A model generated the notes under the pieces. The model was not told the origin of the DNA, did no database searches, and saw only the letters and a list, made by a program, of their open reading frames with translations. Below, in pieces: positions 1 to 13,788 of a stretch of DNA of 64,000 nucleotides (the first letter of the stretch is position 1; each line of letters begins with the position of its first letter). A program made the position numbers and the translations under genes. Origin of the DNA: Pyrocephalus nanus (lineage: Eukaryota; Chordata; Aves; Passeriformes; Tyrannidae). The stretch lies in NCBI GenBank assembly GCA_038380795.1, contig CM076274.1:16648027-16712026 (forward strand), written 5' to 3'.

Positions 1-3000
1 ATTCTACAGTGCCTGTGAGTGCAGAAGGGTGGGTATGTACTGAAATACCTCATTAACTCCTGTCTATTCTAGAGACTTTGGGATCAGACTTTGAAGCCCC
101 ACATTCCACAAACTGATTCTAAGCATGGAACAGCACAGGTCAGACTGGATTTCTACTCAATCAGCCATAGGCCCATCCTCAAGCCTCCATCTGAACTTAT
201 CAATTCTAACTCTACTGATGAATATCAAAAACTGTTCTCATTCAGTAATTCTTATTAGATGCACTTTCACATCTAAGTAACTTCGTAATGTTTCCTGAGA
301 TGTGAGTTTGCTTTTTGTTGCTTCCATCAGTCTCTGCTCATCATTTCTGCTGAACCAGGCCAATCAGGATCAAAACCAAATGAAAGTTGTATACACTTCC
401 CATAAACCTCTGTTTCATTCTCCCAGGTTACTGTGCCTGATCAATTTTCAAACTTTTGCCTAAGTCACTCTGTCCGTTATTAAACTGAGCTACTAATTCA
501 GTATCCCCTGGACCTTTAACAGGATTTATTTCTCTTTTTTTTTATTTGCACATAATTTAAATTCTGAGCTTGACATTTCACTCAGAATAATCAAGATGTT
601 CCAAAGTACTTTCCATCCTCACCATCGTTTTGGCAGTTACTAATTCCTGGAAAAGTGACATTGTGGAAGCCCAATCTTTAAAAACAAATAAAAATACAGA
701 CTCAGTTGTGTCAGAGCTGCCATTGACTCTCCTACCCCTGAAAAAGATTGTTTTCTTTCAACTTCCTCCCAGGATTTTTCGACAGCCCCTGCCTGAAGTG
801 GAAGGTTATCTGCAGGAAAGACTTTGAAGTTCAGCTCCTCAGGCGAGACTTATGCTGTGGGAAGGATATCTGCTCAAACTCACATCATCCTTCCTCCTCA
901 AAAGTCTTCCTCTCCCCTCTATGTCTCCCACACTCGTGCCATTCCTCAGTCAGAGGCAGTTTTCTTGCTAAAATCTCTGAGATTTCAGAATGTCCTCATT
1001 CTACCCTGGATGGAATCCAAAACCTTTGATGTTTTTTTTTGGCTAATTAAAAGACAGTTATTCTGGGGCAGGCTGTCTATCTTCTGATAAAAATATAAAT
1101 TGATCAAAAGAGATTTATGTCTGGTAGAGGACTATTTCACAGATAGATTTCTCAGATAAGAGACCTAAAATCATAGAAGAGAGAAGCTCTATTATCATCA
1201 TTATCACAGAGAATGAAGAAAGAAGGTTTATTTTGTGACTCTCTCTTCATGACAGGATTACCAGACACCCAGCACCACTTGGCCACCACAAGTTTTCACT
1301 CTAATTCCTCTTTTGTCTTCAATTAACTGTGTTAGAAAGAGATTATAATACCTCCCAAGAGCAATAAAGAGTTGGAGAGGTCAGGACTCCCGTTAACAGA
1401 GTCGGAAAAACATCCTGGGTTTTTTATGCTGTTGTCCCAGAGGCAGAATGTCAGAATCAACACATCTTCACTGGGATCCCTCCCATGAGAGCCATTCCAT
1501 GGCCCTGGGGACGTTCAGGGAATCTTGTTTATCAGACAGATCACGAAACCCGAGGTTAAACCCAGAGGAGCCTTAAGTGAAACTCCAAGGTTTAATAAGA
1601 ATTCAGAGGGGTGAACAAATACATGAGGCACGAAACCCAAGCTGGTTGAAGAGTTCATCTGTCTGTAACACTCCACAGTGTATTATATATGTGCTGTGGC
1701 AGGTCTGAGGAAAGCAAATGAAGCTTTGCTGCTGTACAGATCTGCTATCCAACTGCCAGGAAACTGTGTGAATGGTGCTTGAGAACTGCCAGATTAGTGT
1801 GCTAATAAGGCAATAGGTAACGATGTCTTATTGCACTATCAGCTGTAAAGCAGTTACAAATAAAACATAATGAACACGTCTGGAACAGTTCCCAACAAAG
1901 CCAGAGGTAGATAGATCAGTGCTCCTGTGGTTCTAATAAGGGGAGGAAAAACTGTTTAATTGGCTCATTAATGAACAATGCTATATTGAAAAAGTGTTTT
2001 CTATTTAGATGTCAAACTGTGCAGCTTCGGAAATAACAATAGTGGATGAGTCAAACTGATAGAAAACAAGGAGAATGGCTTTGTAAAGAGCCCAGACAGA
2101 GATAGAAGTTCAAGATGTCACTTCTCCACAAATGGTGAGCACTTGCCCAAGGCTGCTCAGAAACACTCAGGGAGCTGGGAAGAGAAACACCAGCATCTGA
2201 CAAGGTGTCACAAAGCCTGAGTGCACTGAAACAAGTCTCTGAATCAGGCTCACTCTTTACTTTCCTGTGTCATTGAAAGCTGATTATGGGCTGTGGCTTT
2301 TTCCCCTGATGTCTGGTAAATATTACAGTCGCAGGAAGATTGCAGTGAAGATGTGGAATCTGGGAGCCATTCTAATCCCTGCTGGGAGCAGAACTTGGGA
2401 AGGTGTCAGCTTGTTCAAATGCATGAAGGAGAAAGAAAAACACTACTGAAAACACTTTAAAGGACACTTCATTTTGTCAGACAGACAAGGACACTGGCAG
2501 CCCATTTTCAAGCTTGCTTAAAAGAAAATAAAATAAAAAGTCTCTATTTTATCTGAGGAGACCAGGAAAAGTATAAGAGCTAAAAACTGCAATTACAGGA
2601 AATTGCCAAATTTCTCTTTTCTCATTTAGGATGACACACTTTGGGGAGATTAGTTTCAGCATAACTGGATCTCAAAATATTGTCTCAGTTTGGCAAGAAA
2701 CAGAGCTCTCTCTGGTTTCCAGGCCACAGCATACATCTTGAATACAAACCTCCCTTCAGAACATGGCAGATGTCAGAGGTCCTGCACTCCACCTGCCCAG
2801 GGGTCCCAGTCCTCCTTTCCTGCATGTTTTTTATACCCAGGAAGCTGCAAAAGCCAACTAGACCAAAGTTCTGTATACATTTCATACAGAGAGAGAGGAG
2901 AACACAAGGATAACTGTGGCAAAAAAAGTTTCATTGTGTGCTTTAACATCTGCGGAGGGGAAGGCTGCACTTTTAATGAGTCCTTAAATATGGTTGAGAA

Positions 3001-3030
3001 ACAGAAAGAACTATATTTGTCATGTCCACC
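1..3030. other. Unique AT-rich non-coding sequence
   Basis: I see no gene in this stretch. Open frames are short (under 95 codons), overlap in several frames and look like no known protein. T-runs of about nine bases occur near 535 and 1032. The part from about 1780 to 2040 has several ATTA-type words and short polypurine stretches of the sort found in conserved non-coding elements, but nothing in it proves function. A stretch around 1540-1640 has two similar 'cgaaaccc' words, which gave a faint LTR impression that I could not support. Confidence 0.7.
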
Positions 3031-3152
3031 TGTTCTGGTTTTGGCTGGGGTAATGATAATTTTCTTCACATTAGCTGGTATGGGGCTGTTCTTTGGATTT
3101 GTGCTGGGAACAGTGTTGAAAATAGAGACGTTTTTGCCATCTTCCTCTAGCA
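3031..3152 (+). mobile_element. 5' part of an avian endogenous retrovirus LTR (ERVL-like), truncated
   Basis: The stretch starts with TGT at 3031, as LTRs do. It then follows, with scattered substitutions, a dispersed avian LTR that I recognise from its words 'ggttttggctgggg', 'aattttcttcaca', 'agctggtatggggctg' and 'ttggatttgtgctggga'. Similarity fades after about 3145-3152, so only the first 120 bp or so of the LTR remain. I see no matching second LTR, primer-binding site or retroviral coding region nearby. This suggests a solo LTR cut short by deletion. Assignment to the ERVL class is from memory of the family; recognition as an avian LTR is firmer than the class. Confidence 0.72.
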
Positions 3153-6100
3153 CACAAATTTCTTTAAAATTTCAGGTTTTGTAGATATTTATCAGAAGCT
3201 TTGTGAGACAAGACATGTTAATTTCTGTTCCTGCTCTTATGTTAAGGGTAAAGATATAACTATAAATACACCAAGCAGTGTTTGTACTGTGCTCTATGTT
3301 TACATAATGTAATTATTTTCTAACACAGAATTGTCAGTCAGAAGGTAAGAGGTGTGGCCACGACTTTTGCTGTGGCCTCTGCCTAAATATCTCTCCAGGC
3401 TGGTTATCAAATAATGACAGATTTGTGAGGTCTCATTAGCCATGGAGTGTTTAGGTATGGCAAACTTCTTTTCACTCCTGATGCCAATACAATTAAGTTC
3501 ACTTTAGCTCAAACAAGAGGGGTTAAAAATTCACCAAGCTTTTTGGCTTTTCTTTAATCTATTAATAAATTAACTAAACCATTTCAAAAATTTCATCTAT
3601 CTAGTTCTCTGTAGCCAAATCACAGGTCATGCAGGTTCTGATTTTCAATTTTGTCATTTCCAGGAGTATGTCCAGATATGACACATTATGCTTGGCATTC
3701 TTAATGTCATTATTCCTGTACTCAAAGTCACCGTGTCAGAACCTTTCATTTTGTCTTTCCCAAGCTAGTAATGAGGTAAAAATATTTCTCAATCCATCCT
3801 GCTTCCAAATGTATTTCAGCTATGGAAAACTTTTCATATTAAAGGCAAAATAGCCTCTGTTCAAATTAGTAGCTCAAATGACTCACAAAGGAATTCTTCT
3901 GTGAATGAAAACTACTGCTGTAAGGACATGCAAGATCTGTCCCTTAAGCTTTATACAAGAACCTGCCACTAAAAGGTGGTGAAAAGAATAGCCAAATCAC
4001 ATTTATTTCTTCTTTTCTGATTCTGTACAAAACTTCCACACTTTGCCAGCAAGTGATCTTTGTCTCACTTGAGAAAGTACTTTTACAGAAAGGACATACT
4101 GACAGTATTTATCTTATAACTTCGTGATCATTTTTATTAAAGCATTCAACCAGGCTGCTTCACTCTGAAGAATTCCTATTAATATGTCTAAAACCTCAGA
4201 ATTTTTAAAGTGAAGCTTGTGGATTATGAAAGTATTTTGGACACAGCTTTGGAAAACTGTATTTTTACTCAAACACATTAAATTCATTATGAATTTCAAG
4301 AAGAGTTATTGTTCAGAAAAGGAATTATATATATTAAAGGCCCAACAATGGATGCATTATCCTGATATTTAACAAGTACTGGCCAACAAAGTCTTTTAGG
4401 ATATTACACTTTTTTCTCCAGAAATGGCACTCACTACATCTTTATTTTACAACAATCCCAGAGGCAAACAGAGACGTGGCATGTTGATCTTAAGTTTGCT
4501 TTACATGTGTTTATATAGTTTAAACAAAAAGTATAAACAATAGTATTATTACTAGACATTAACTCAACACATACTTGGGCTGTAGTTCAATACTAGGAGT
4601 GCAAGCACAGGAAAATGGTGGAGCCATTAACTCCAGTAACACACATGGGCCCTGCAAAGGATTTGGAACATTCACTGAGGTTTGAATATTCAGGAACAAT
4701 GAACATCACAGAAGCTGTTTGCCAGCCTAGTTAGAAAGATATCTGTGGTGTTATTATGCACAAAGAAATCTGATGGCAGTCGAGGTTCCTGATACAACGG
4801 AGCTAAATCCAAGCTCTTTGTTGCTTCACTGAAAAGAACAGAAAGTTCACTATGGTTGTCTTTGCATATAAACACTGATTTTGGTGTCATATTCACTAAG
4901 CTACAGAACAACAAAGTTCTTTTTTTTTTCTATTCCTTGGGTTTTGTTGAAGAAGCAAACAAAATAAAGGGTGCCTGATTAGTCATGTTTTTCAGTTTCC
5001 AAGACACAGTCAAGTTGGTTTGCAAGTGTTTGCAATTCCCATGCAATAGCTAGAGCATACTGGGACTCCAAAGCATTTCCAGGATATCAGAAGACATTCT
5101 CCAATGTATCCCAAAGACAAATTAGGAAATAATGTCATCAGATAAGTAAAATAATTTTAGGAGGTCATATGGCAAGCCACCATAGGCAATTTAAGTCAAC
5201 TGGATGAAATTAATGAGTTTAAATTAAATAAATTCAACCAATGGGTTGTTTCTGTGTGAAAAGAAGCATCAGCTTAAAAGCTGAATACTCAAATTCTTCT
5301 TTCCAACATGTGAGCTACTTTAAAAAGGAGCAAGTGGAGAAATTATTTTCAGCAGCACGAAAGAGCATCTTGCACTTATCATTAGTTTTCTCCCTGAATT
5401 CTCTACTTCTACTTTTAAAACTGAGTCACAGTTGTCACTTTGGCACTCTTGATGAAAAATCTATTAAGGATTTGTTTTCATGTGCAATATAATAAGCATC
5501 CCTTTGGTTTGACTCACAGGTTGTCAACTTCCATTTCATTTGCTCAATTGTAAGCTCATGGTATATGCTTTCAAAAGGAAAATGAGAAGAAAAAATATAA
5601 ATAAAATTAAATTCTAACTTTGCTTGAATGTGAAGATGAGTCTGAAACACTAATTGTGAGATATCTTAACCATTATTTTATTTTCTATTGTCTTCTAGTA
5701 TCTAATATATTTTAGAGGTATAGAATCACTTTCTATTAGGTTAGATGCAACCATGAACTCCTAATGCAGTCTAAGAGGCATGGCCCTTTCAAACTGGTAA
5801 AAAATGTCTGATTTGGAGAGAAATTCTGTTCCCTAAGTACAGTAGAGGTGGAAGAGCTGCACCTAAATGGGTTGTATTAAAAAAATTTCCCTTTATCAGT
5901 TTCTACTGATTGGCTCCACAGCAACTGCCTGTGAACTAATTATAAAATTATAAATATTTATAGGGTGACCCTAGGAACAAGCTACTCTTACCTCAGTACT
6001 TAACCAAGTGCTGCACTCTTACTCCAGCCTTGAGGGGAAGAGTCCTGCAATTTATCTGCGTCACCTGCCTGGTTTTGCTCCCCAGGATTACACAGAGCCC

Positions 6101-7973
6101 TTCAAGCAAAGCATTGCAAAGTTCACACACACACACACACACAGAGAAAAACAGTTTTGTTTTATGCAAAGTTGCCAAGCAAGAAACTCACTCCTTCCAT
6201 CACACTGACATTGCAGCTACTGAACCTGTGCAACACAAATTCCTACATTTTCACTGGCCTTGATCCATCAGTCTCCTGGTTTGCACAGCAGACTCTGTCA
6301 CACTGCTCTGAATCATTACCTTATAGGATAAACATTTGTCTCTCCCCACCCCTGCCAGAGAAAAGCGTGTTGGAAAAGAAAAGGAACAGTTTTTAGGTAA
6401 TGGAAAAGCATCTACAGACAACACAAACTGATGCTTGTAAATTATCAGTCCTCAGGAAGCACTAAGATGCTGGAGAATGACCAAATGATAATCATCTCTC
6501 TGTGGAGGCTCTTTGAGGTGCTATAATAGGCAACATAAACATTTATGTTGCATGGTTCTTTGGTGAGTAACAACAATTTATATCTTAATACATTTGTATC
6601 AAGACAGAACTGCCCTTGTTCAGCTCCATCTGCCACTCTGAGACTGACACACAGAAGAAAATTTCCGATTCTGAAAACCTCAGCCACTGCAGACCTTGAT
6701 GCTTTCATAACCCTCGAAGAGTTTAGGGATTCTTTCATCCCTCCTAACTTTCAAAAAGACTTCACTTTAACTTTTGTCTCCAGCAACAGAAAAACAGGCA
6801 TTTCATGAGCGGGATCAAGGCACAACAGGGAACCGCTGTAACCTCACTTCAAGTCACGCTTCTGCAGCAAAGTCTTAGAAGCTTAACACTGAGAATGTTC
6901 ACCCTTTTGAGAGCTTAAGTCACACCAGGAAAATTTAATAGAGCTTTTGACTGAAAACCTATGCAGGTATTCATCCTGCACACATATCATACACAGTCTG
7001 AGCCCATACCACTCAGGCAACAGGAGCTTTGCCTGAAGGAGTGCAGAATCAGACCCTCACATTATTATATTTGTAAGAAAACTGGCTAATGTATATGAAA
7101 ACCAGCTAAAAGGACACATACTCCAGGCTCTTAATTCCTAAAACACTTAACACTTATTAAATAATAACACCATTAGTATAATCAGCATTGCTGTGCTGGA
7201 GTTAAGCCTCTTACACGAGGGAAAAACAACCTCCTTTTCCCCTCAATCATGTGGAAAGTTACCTAAAACCAGAAATCTTTCTTTTTTCTTGTGAATTTCC
7301 CCAGATGGGGAATGTTTCAGCAATTTGGCTATCAGTGATCACTAAAGAGACTGTCATGTAAACGAGTGGCCAAAATTATATCTTGCCTCCACAGAAAATT
7401 ATCCCGACAATAGATTTTTACTTGATTCCAAGTCAGTATGAAGAATAGCATGAATAATAAATATGATTTAAGAAAATAATTTCTATTCATTGTCAATTTT
7501 GTGGCTATTGTATCTGAGTAAGGATGGACACATCCTTTCAGCACTGAAATCATCCTTCCAAAGACATGATGATAACTGTAATTAGCATCACGGGGGGTAA
7601 GCATAGTTAGTGCATCCCTTTCCTGCTCAAGTGACTTTTTGGGGAAGAGCCTACCACAAAAACAGGTGATGAACTTTTGTGGGGAAACGGTCAGATCTTT
7701 ATTTTCTCTCTCATTTTAACTGTTACTAAGAAAGAAGAAGGAAAAAAGTTGGGTGTTTTTTTTTTTTAAATCAGTATCAGTAGAATGTGTCATGCCATCT
7801 AGGAATTATGAGGATGATTGGATGGGCTACAGGTACCTGAGTAATGTCACAGATATACCTATGATTCTTTAAAATCATCTTCAGTCCCACTGGAAACAAT
7901 GTACCAAATCCCTAATGAGTGAGATCATTAACTGGTTTTTCATTTTCTGAAAATGGAACAAAGAACTAAGAAT
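3153..7973. other. Unique AT-rich non-coding sequence
   Basis: No supported gene. All open frames are under 100 codons, and several (for example 5993-6178 minus and 6008-6263 plus) run through the (CA)n microsatellite. A T10 run lies at 4920-4929 and a T12 run at 7756-7767. I see no recognisable transposon between the LTR fragment and the CR1 copy. Stretches such as 5880-5960 are very AT-rich with no clear repeat structure. Confidence 0.7.
6124..6143. repeat. (CA)10 dinucleotide microsatellite
   Basis: Ten uninterrupted CA units are followed by 'gagaaaaa'. It is the only perfect CA array of this length in the window. A much shorter imperfect one lies near 60928-60945. A perfect array of this length is likely to vary in length between individuals. 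Confidence 0.95.
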
Positions 7974-8141
7974 TACTGAATCACAGAATGGTTTGGGTGG
8001 GAAAGGACTTTAAAGCTCCTTTTATTCCAACCCCCTGCCATGGGCAGGGACACCTTCCACTACACCAGTTTGCTCAGAGCCCCATCCAACCTGGCCTTAA
8101 ACACTTCCATGGATAGGGAGAATCATCTTCCTCAACCTATA
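7974..8141 (-). mobile_element. CR1 LINE, 3'-end fragment
   Basis: On the plus strand the sequence reads as the reverse complement of the avian CR1 3' end. It starts with a degenerate copy of the terminal octamer-type repeat ('gaatcacagaatgg'), then 'tttgggtgggaaaggac', 'ttccaaccccctgccatggg', 'cagggacaccttccact' and 'ccccatccaacctggcctt', and trails off in 'cctcaacctat'. CR1 copies are usually 5'-truncated, and this one, at about 170 bp, keeps only the 3' untranslated region with no reverse-transcriptase coding sequence. The element's sense strand is minus. Several substitutions against the remembered consensus indicate an older copy. Confidence 0.92.
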
Positions 8142-8239
8142 AAAAGGCTAAACCTATAATGCATAAAATTAATATATTACTGTTTTAGTTTACTAACAGA
8201 AGTTTACAAGTCTATCATAAAAAATGATTCCTTAATTTG

Positions 8240-8327
8240 AAAAAAAAAAAAAACTCAAAAAACCCCCCAAAAAACCCAATACCTTTCTGCTAAGGGTCAT
8301 CCAGACATCTTAAAAAAAAAAAAAAAA
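8240..8327. repeat. Low-complexity A-rich tract (A14, A/C patch, A16)
   Basis: An A14 run (8240-8253) is followed by an A/C-rich patch with 'aacccccc' and 'aaaaaaccc' words, then about 30 bp of ordinary sequence, then an A16 run (8312-8327). It starts about 100 bp beyond the CR1 fragment. CR1 does not end in a poly(A) tail, so the A-runs are not its tail. Confidence 0.85.
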
Positions 8328-11300
8328 GGGATGTGTTTCCTGGTGGCAAAATTCATGAAGCTCATCGATGTTCTATTCACTAGCAGAACATGACACTGAA
8401 GGATTTAGCATACCCACAATATCCAATTCTATTTCATACTTGACAGAAAAGCAGCACATCCTCAGATATTTACACCCTGCAGAGTATGTATCTGTATCAG
8501 CATAACAAGTAAGGGTTTATTGAATGACTAAACTGAAGGGTATATTCCATGCATTTGTTATGCTTTTAATTTATAAGAGCTTATTCATAAAGTCGTTACT
8601 CAATTTTTATTTCTTCCTCATGCAAAAGAAAAACTGGAGCCAGCATCAGAATAAAGTGCACTGCATATAAAAGAATAATTATCTCAGTACTATTACAGCA
8701 AGATGATTGTTTCTCATTTCGTGTTTGATTGAACAGCAATGGAAGGATAAAATCTTCAGTAACACACAGTGGCTTACATTGTCTAAAACACAGCACAGCT
8801 GGGACTGTTCATGCTTTGACATATCTGCATCTGTACAAAGCATTTTATGTGGTCAAGAAACTTCCACCTTCAAATGACTGTGGAGAGGATATGTATGGAA
8901 GTGTTATGGGACTAGCATTTTGTGCTTGGAACACAATCATTCTTACTTTGCATTCAAATACTCAAATTCTTTGTGTTCCATGCAAGCAGCAGCACAGACT
9001 TCTTCAAGGTCAGCCCCTTAGTCAGCTTTAATTGTCAACAGTCTAAAACCTGTTTTAGAAAAACTAAACTAACTACAAAAACTTAAAGGATAAGGCTGCA
9101 CTGTAGGTAATGGTAGCGTTTCCTGGCTCTAAATGTTTGTTGGAGCTATTTTTGTTTCCATGTGGGAAGCAAAAATCAGGAGTACACTGTGTGCATGCCT
9201 TTATTTTCACACAAAGGCAGGTCTGGTATTTAAGCCAGAAGTAATTTGTGGATGATGAAAGCATAAAAGCTGTGAGGTAATCTGCAGAGTTTAGGTGATC
9301 CATAACATATTTGGGGCCTACATGCATATGGATGGCAACTGTTCAACCTGAAATCAATAAATTCAACCAAATTTATACCCACATGGTAGGACTGAATGAC
9401 TTCTATGGAGATATTCTCTAACTGATGAGTGGGGAGTAGATATTCATTGTCTTAAACTACAACTATATAAAATATCTATATAAAAATATTAGGGAAAACA
9501 ATTTAGAACTAATATTGGGAATTAATTTTTATTCAAGTATTTTTTTGCAAGTAAGTGGTGGGGAAACAAAGGGATTTCCTGTGCAATGAGGTGATGACTT
9601 TGGCAAGACTATCAGGTAACCACAGGTCACTCTTTGGCTTGATGAAACAAATTAAGTAATAATATTAGTGCCACCAGACTGAATTAATTTCTAAATATTA
9701 AGGCTTTTCATAACCCTGACAGAACCCAGGATATGCAGGTTGCTCTGCCCAAGGGCTGGAATTATTTTGTCCTCGGTTCCCATGATGAGTGCCATGCAGA
9801 GCGTTTGATGCTTGCTGACTGAACTCATTCTGTCAGCAGAACAGTTGATTTTTCACACTGGAATTCTAACTGTACTTCAAGGACAAGTCATCTGATCAAA
9901 GGGTACCACAAATCTTCACAGTGGATGACAGCTGGGAAATGGTAAAGTGTTATTTATGTGAATGACCATTATGAATTTGAGATTCTCTTCTAAGCCATTT
10001 CATCATTACCCATTCACCTTTTAAATAACCCCTAATTCCTGGCATTGCAATTACCATTCAACTGCATAATGTTACAGCTGAACAGCCTTTGTGACAACAG
10101 CAGAAGCTACAGCAAACACACAAATGCAGACACACAAACATTTGTTGGGAAGCAATGTTGTTTGCTGAATGAAGGGAAGAGAGAAATGACACAGAACTGC
10201 CAGGGAGAAAAATAAATCCTTCACTAAAGTCTGCTCTGTGGATCCAAAGCTTCTGTCCTTGGGATAGAACACGACACTGGTCTAGAAAACTACATTTGAT
10301 ATGTGTCCTCCAGCTGAACAAGCATGCTGTTTCCTACCCAAACTGAGCACAAAATCCTGCTCTCAGTAATATTCCAGTTATCCTCTGAAATTCAAAGCAC
10401 TGATCTTTTAGCCAAGGTGGAATGCATCAGTTTTCTTACATCTGGAAGCTCAGAAAGTATTCTCAATATAATCATGTTCCTCTGAATGAAGGTGTCAAAG
10501 ATGCACCACAGCAATTCCTTTCAGCATACCTTCCATGTTTAAAAAGGGAGAACATTCAGTGGCTGCAGAACATGAGAGGCTGTCAAGGATCCTTGAATCA
10601 CAATACCTTAAAGAAGAATTCTGGTATTACCTTCAAACAACCCTTAAAGCCACAGAGGAAGCAGAACATCTGCTGTTTGAGACATCAATATTTTCCTGTC
10701 AGCTCTCTTCTTAATCCCTAACTTAGAATTCAGAAAAAAGTGTGGGGAAATCCCATTTTTTACCTTTACTCTTACACCTAGAAACATCTGGATATATTAA
10801 ACATCTGGAGTATACTACTCAAAAACCATATATGAACTAGACATCTAAATTTAAACATACCAAGAAGCTAACAGGATTTACATCTGACCCTTGAAAATAA
10901 GTAAAAGATGTCTAAAGCCCTTTAGCATCTTGGAAATCTCATCTTCAGGCTACTTCACTGAACTGAGCTTGGATTCAATCATTCAACCTTTGATTCTTTC
11001 ATTTTTTGATTTTAGAAAGGATCTGAAATCATCAATAAAATTTTATAATGGGTAAAAAAAAAAACAAGAAGCGTAAAAAAAATTTAACAGATTCAAATAT
11101 AAAGGAATAACGTTTTTCAACTTGGAGCAGCAGGAGTGAAGAATATGTTCATAAATCAAAGCCATGGGGCAAAAAGAACAAGGGGAACAGCTCAGATATT
11201 GAGACTATGGAGTAGAATTAGCAGGAAAAGGCATCTCTGTGGAAGAGTAGCAGCTTAGTCTTGAAGTTTGGAAGGTTGCTATCATATCAGATCCCAGTGC

Positions 11301-13771
11301 CAGATCAGCATAAACAACTGCTGATTAATTTCCATTTCTGAATACATTACAAGCCAGGCAGGTTGAGAAGGGTACCTTTCAAGTTTACCCTACAAATAAG
11401 GAACCGTGTTTTTGTACCATTCTCACATCTTCCTTTTCATCTTTGTTGTTCCTCATGTTTCTGTGGTTTTTTTTCATCTTTCTCCCATTATAGCTGTTTA
11501 ATGCTAATGAAATAACGCTTGATCCAGCCCTAGGTACATCAATGTGCTTTCTTTTGTGTGAATATCAAATGCCTGGACTCACATTTCTACGGTAACACAC
11601 GACCCAGGTAACTATGAAAAGACACTTAATTCTTTGATGGTCAAGGTGACTTATATTTTTACTATTTGTCACCCCAGAGAAGCACTATGAGAAAGGAGAA
11701 AGAAGGTCACAGAAACCAGGAGAAAATTATTTTCTTCTAGCATGACTAGGCTAGGTGGGAAGGAAAGGATATAAATACTGAATATAACAGAATAACTATC
11801 AGGGTATAACAGACCAGTGCATGGCTTTCTGTGTGGCTTAACCATCTCCATTTAATTAAAAGTCAATTGAGGTCAGTGGAAAAAAAATCTTGCTGAATTT
11901 TCTAGCATTCAGAGAAAGCTGCAAATCTGAAAGCTGCCACAGTGCCACAGTGTTTGTACTTTTTACATGGTCCATGGGGGATGAGCACATATTATCTAGA
12001 GCACCTGACAGAATCTGACAACTCAGTGGTCATATGAACACAAGACACAGCCCAGGCCAGCTCAGAGAGAAACCAACATTTCTTTTGGAGCTGAGGGACT
12101 TCTAATGAGACTTTATTTAGGCCCCTGAATTGGTCTTGTAACTTATAGGGACAGGTATTCTGAGCAAGTGCGGAACACCTCCATGTGAAGATGAACTCAA
12201 GATTTGCTTATGGTAAAAGTTCAAAGAGGATTTAAATCCATGAAATGACCTTGATTCACGGTAGCAGCTCTCAATGACTGACTTCTTAAAGTTTGGTATT
12301 TGAACTACAGGTGTATAAAATGCTTATCTTCAGTCTAAGCCACACTCAAAAGTAGAATTGCTTTCAACTTGACCTGACTTCCCAAATTACTAGAGGACTG
12401 CCTGATATACTTTTAATGTCTGCAGACTATTCACTTGCACTGGAGAGGAACGGTCTGGGTCAACTGGCTTATCCTGAAATGTTCTGAACCTGCCATGCAT
12501 TTAGAGTTCAAATTAAGGTCATCTGAGAAGCTCACATGCTGCTTTGGCCCTCCCTTGGTTAACTCAGTGTCTGGACACAGGAAACTGAGCTTAATGATCT
12601 GAGTCTCTAGGTATTTCTCATACCGGTATACCCAGTGATGCTTAAAAGGAGAGTGTATCATTTTTCAAATATTTCTATATACCAGGTCAAAGCATAAATT
12701 CAGTCCAGATAGGCCTGTGCTGTAGAGCTGGGGGCAGTGAACATGGAGGAATGTTCTTCCAGCCTCCAGGCTGCAGAGATGTTCAGAACTTGAATCTATT
12801 TTCTGAATTGTTTTGTTTTTTCCCCCTAGTGTGAGTCATGAAGAAGCCACTCTTTTAACAGTATGCAAAGGAACAAGAAGTATTATCCACAGCAGCCAGA
12901 AGAGACAGCCAGGAACACAAACTCTCACTAAAAACTCTCTATCAGAAGTGCTTCACTTCAACAGTAGGTCATTAAGACCAAAACCCCGAGGACACAATCA
13001 GCACCAAACACTCTCTATAGTACTCAGCTTTAATCCTCTGGCCCCAAGAGTCTCACCTTTTCAACAGCTGTTTGGGGTCATCATTCTGGCTGATATCAAG
13101 GAGTGCAAGTGCTTCCAGAAGAACACTGTCAGATTTGATTTGTGGTGCTAGTGAATTAAATACAAAAGTACCATATCAGACTAAGGACATTAAATCATAA
13201 TCAATTCAGTTTGGCTCCCCATTATTATTTGCTTAATTCTGAAATATGACATGCAGGCTGAGCACAAATGGATCCTCTGCCACCTCTGCTTTACAAAGCC
13301 AAACACAGAAAAGTCTCACTCAGCTTTCTGTCAACAGAATTTTCATGATCCAGCTTCCAAATGCTTTCTAATTTATAGAGTTAATTTAGCTGGGGAAAAA
13401 AAAAAAAAAATCTACCTAGTTCACAGAACCCTACACAGCACATACCTTGGAAAGCTTCCATTTTCAAATTATAGACCACCATGCAAATGAGCAAAATGAC
13501 TAACGTTTTTCTGAGATTCCTGTGAAATACTTCTCTCCTTGAAATGTCATCCCAAGGATGAGAAAACACAGTGAACACACTTTTCCCCCCACCCCATGCC
13601 TATTACAAGTATCAACTCGATCGTGACTCCTCTGAAACAGATGAAAGCTCCCTCCACAATAACGTGTTCAAGGAATCCAGCTTGTCAGAACGACAGACAC
13701 TTTCCAGGGTACAAGCTGTCAGGCCTCCCAGCAAGCCAGAAGTGCATGTAAAGAAGCCAGATCACCAGGAC

Positions 13772-13788
13772 AAAAAAAAAAAAAAAAA
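13772..13788. repeat. A17 homopolymer run
   Basis: An uninterrupted run of 17 A follows a 150-bp stretch with more CpG than its surroundings. It could be a simple mononucleotide repeat or, less likely, the tail of a retroposed transcript. I see no target-site duplication to support the second idea. Confidence 0.85.

Noticed and set aside
1494..1680. LTR-like impression from repeated 'cgaaaccc' words and a polyadenylation-like stretch
   Set aside because: No TG/CA ends, target-site duplication or recognised family; two short words are not enough.
6124..6143. Short-period repeat as a CRISPR-like array
   Set aside because: It is a plain CA microsatellite with no spacers, in vertebrate DNA.
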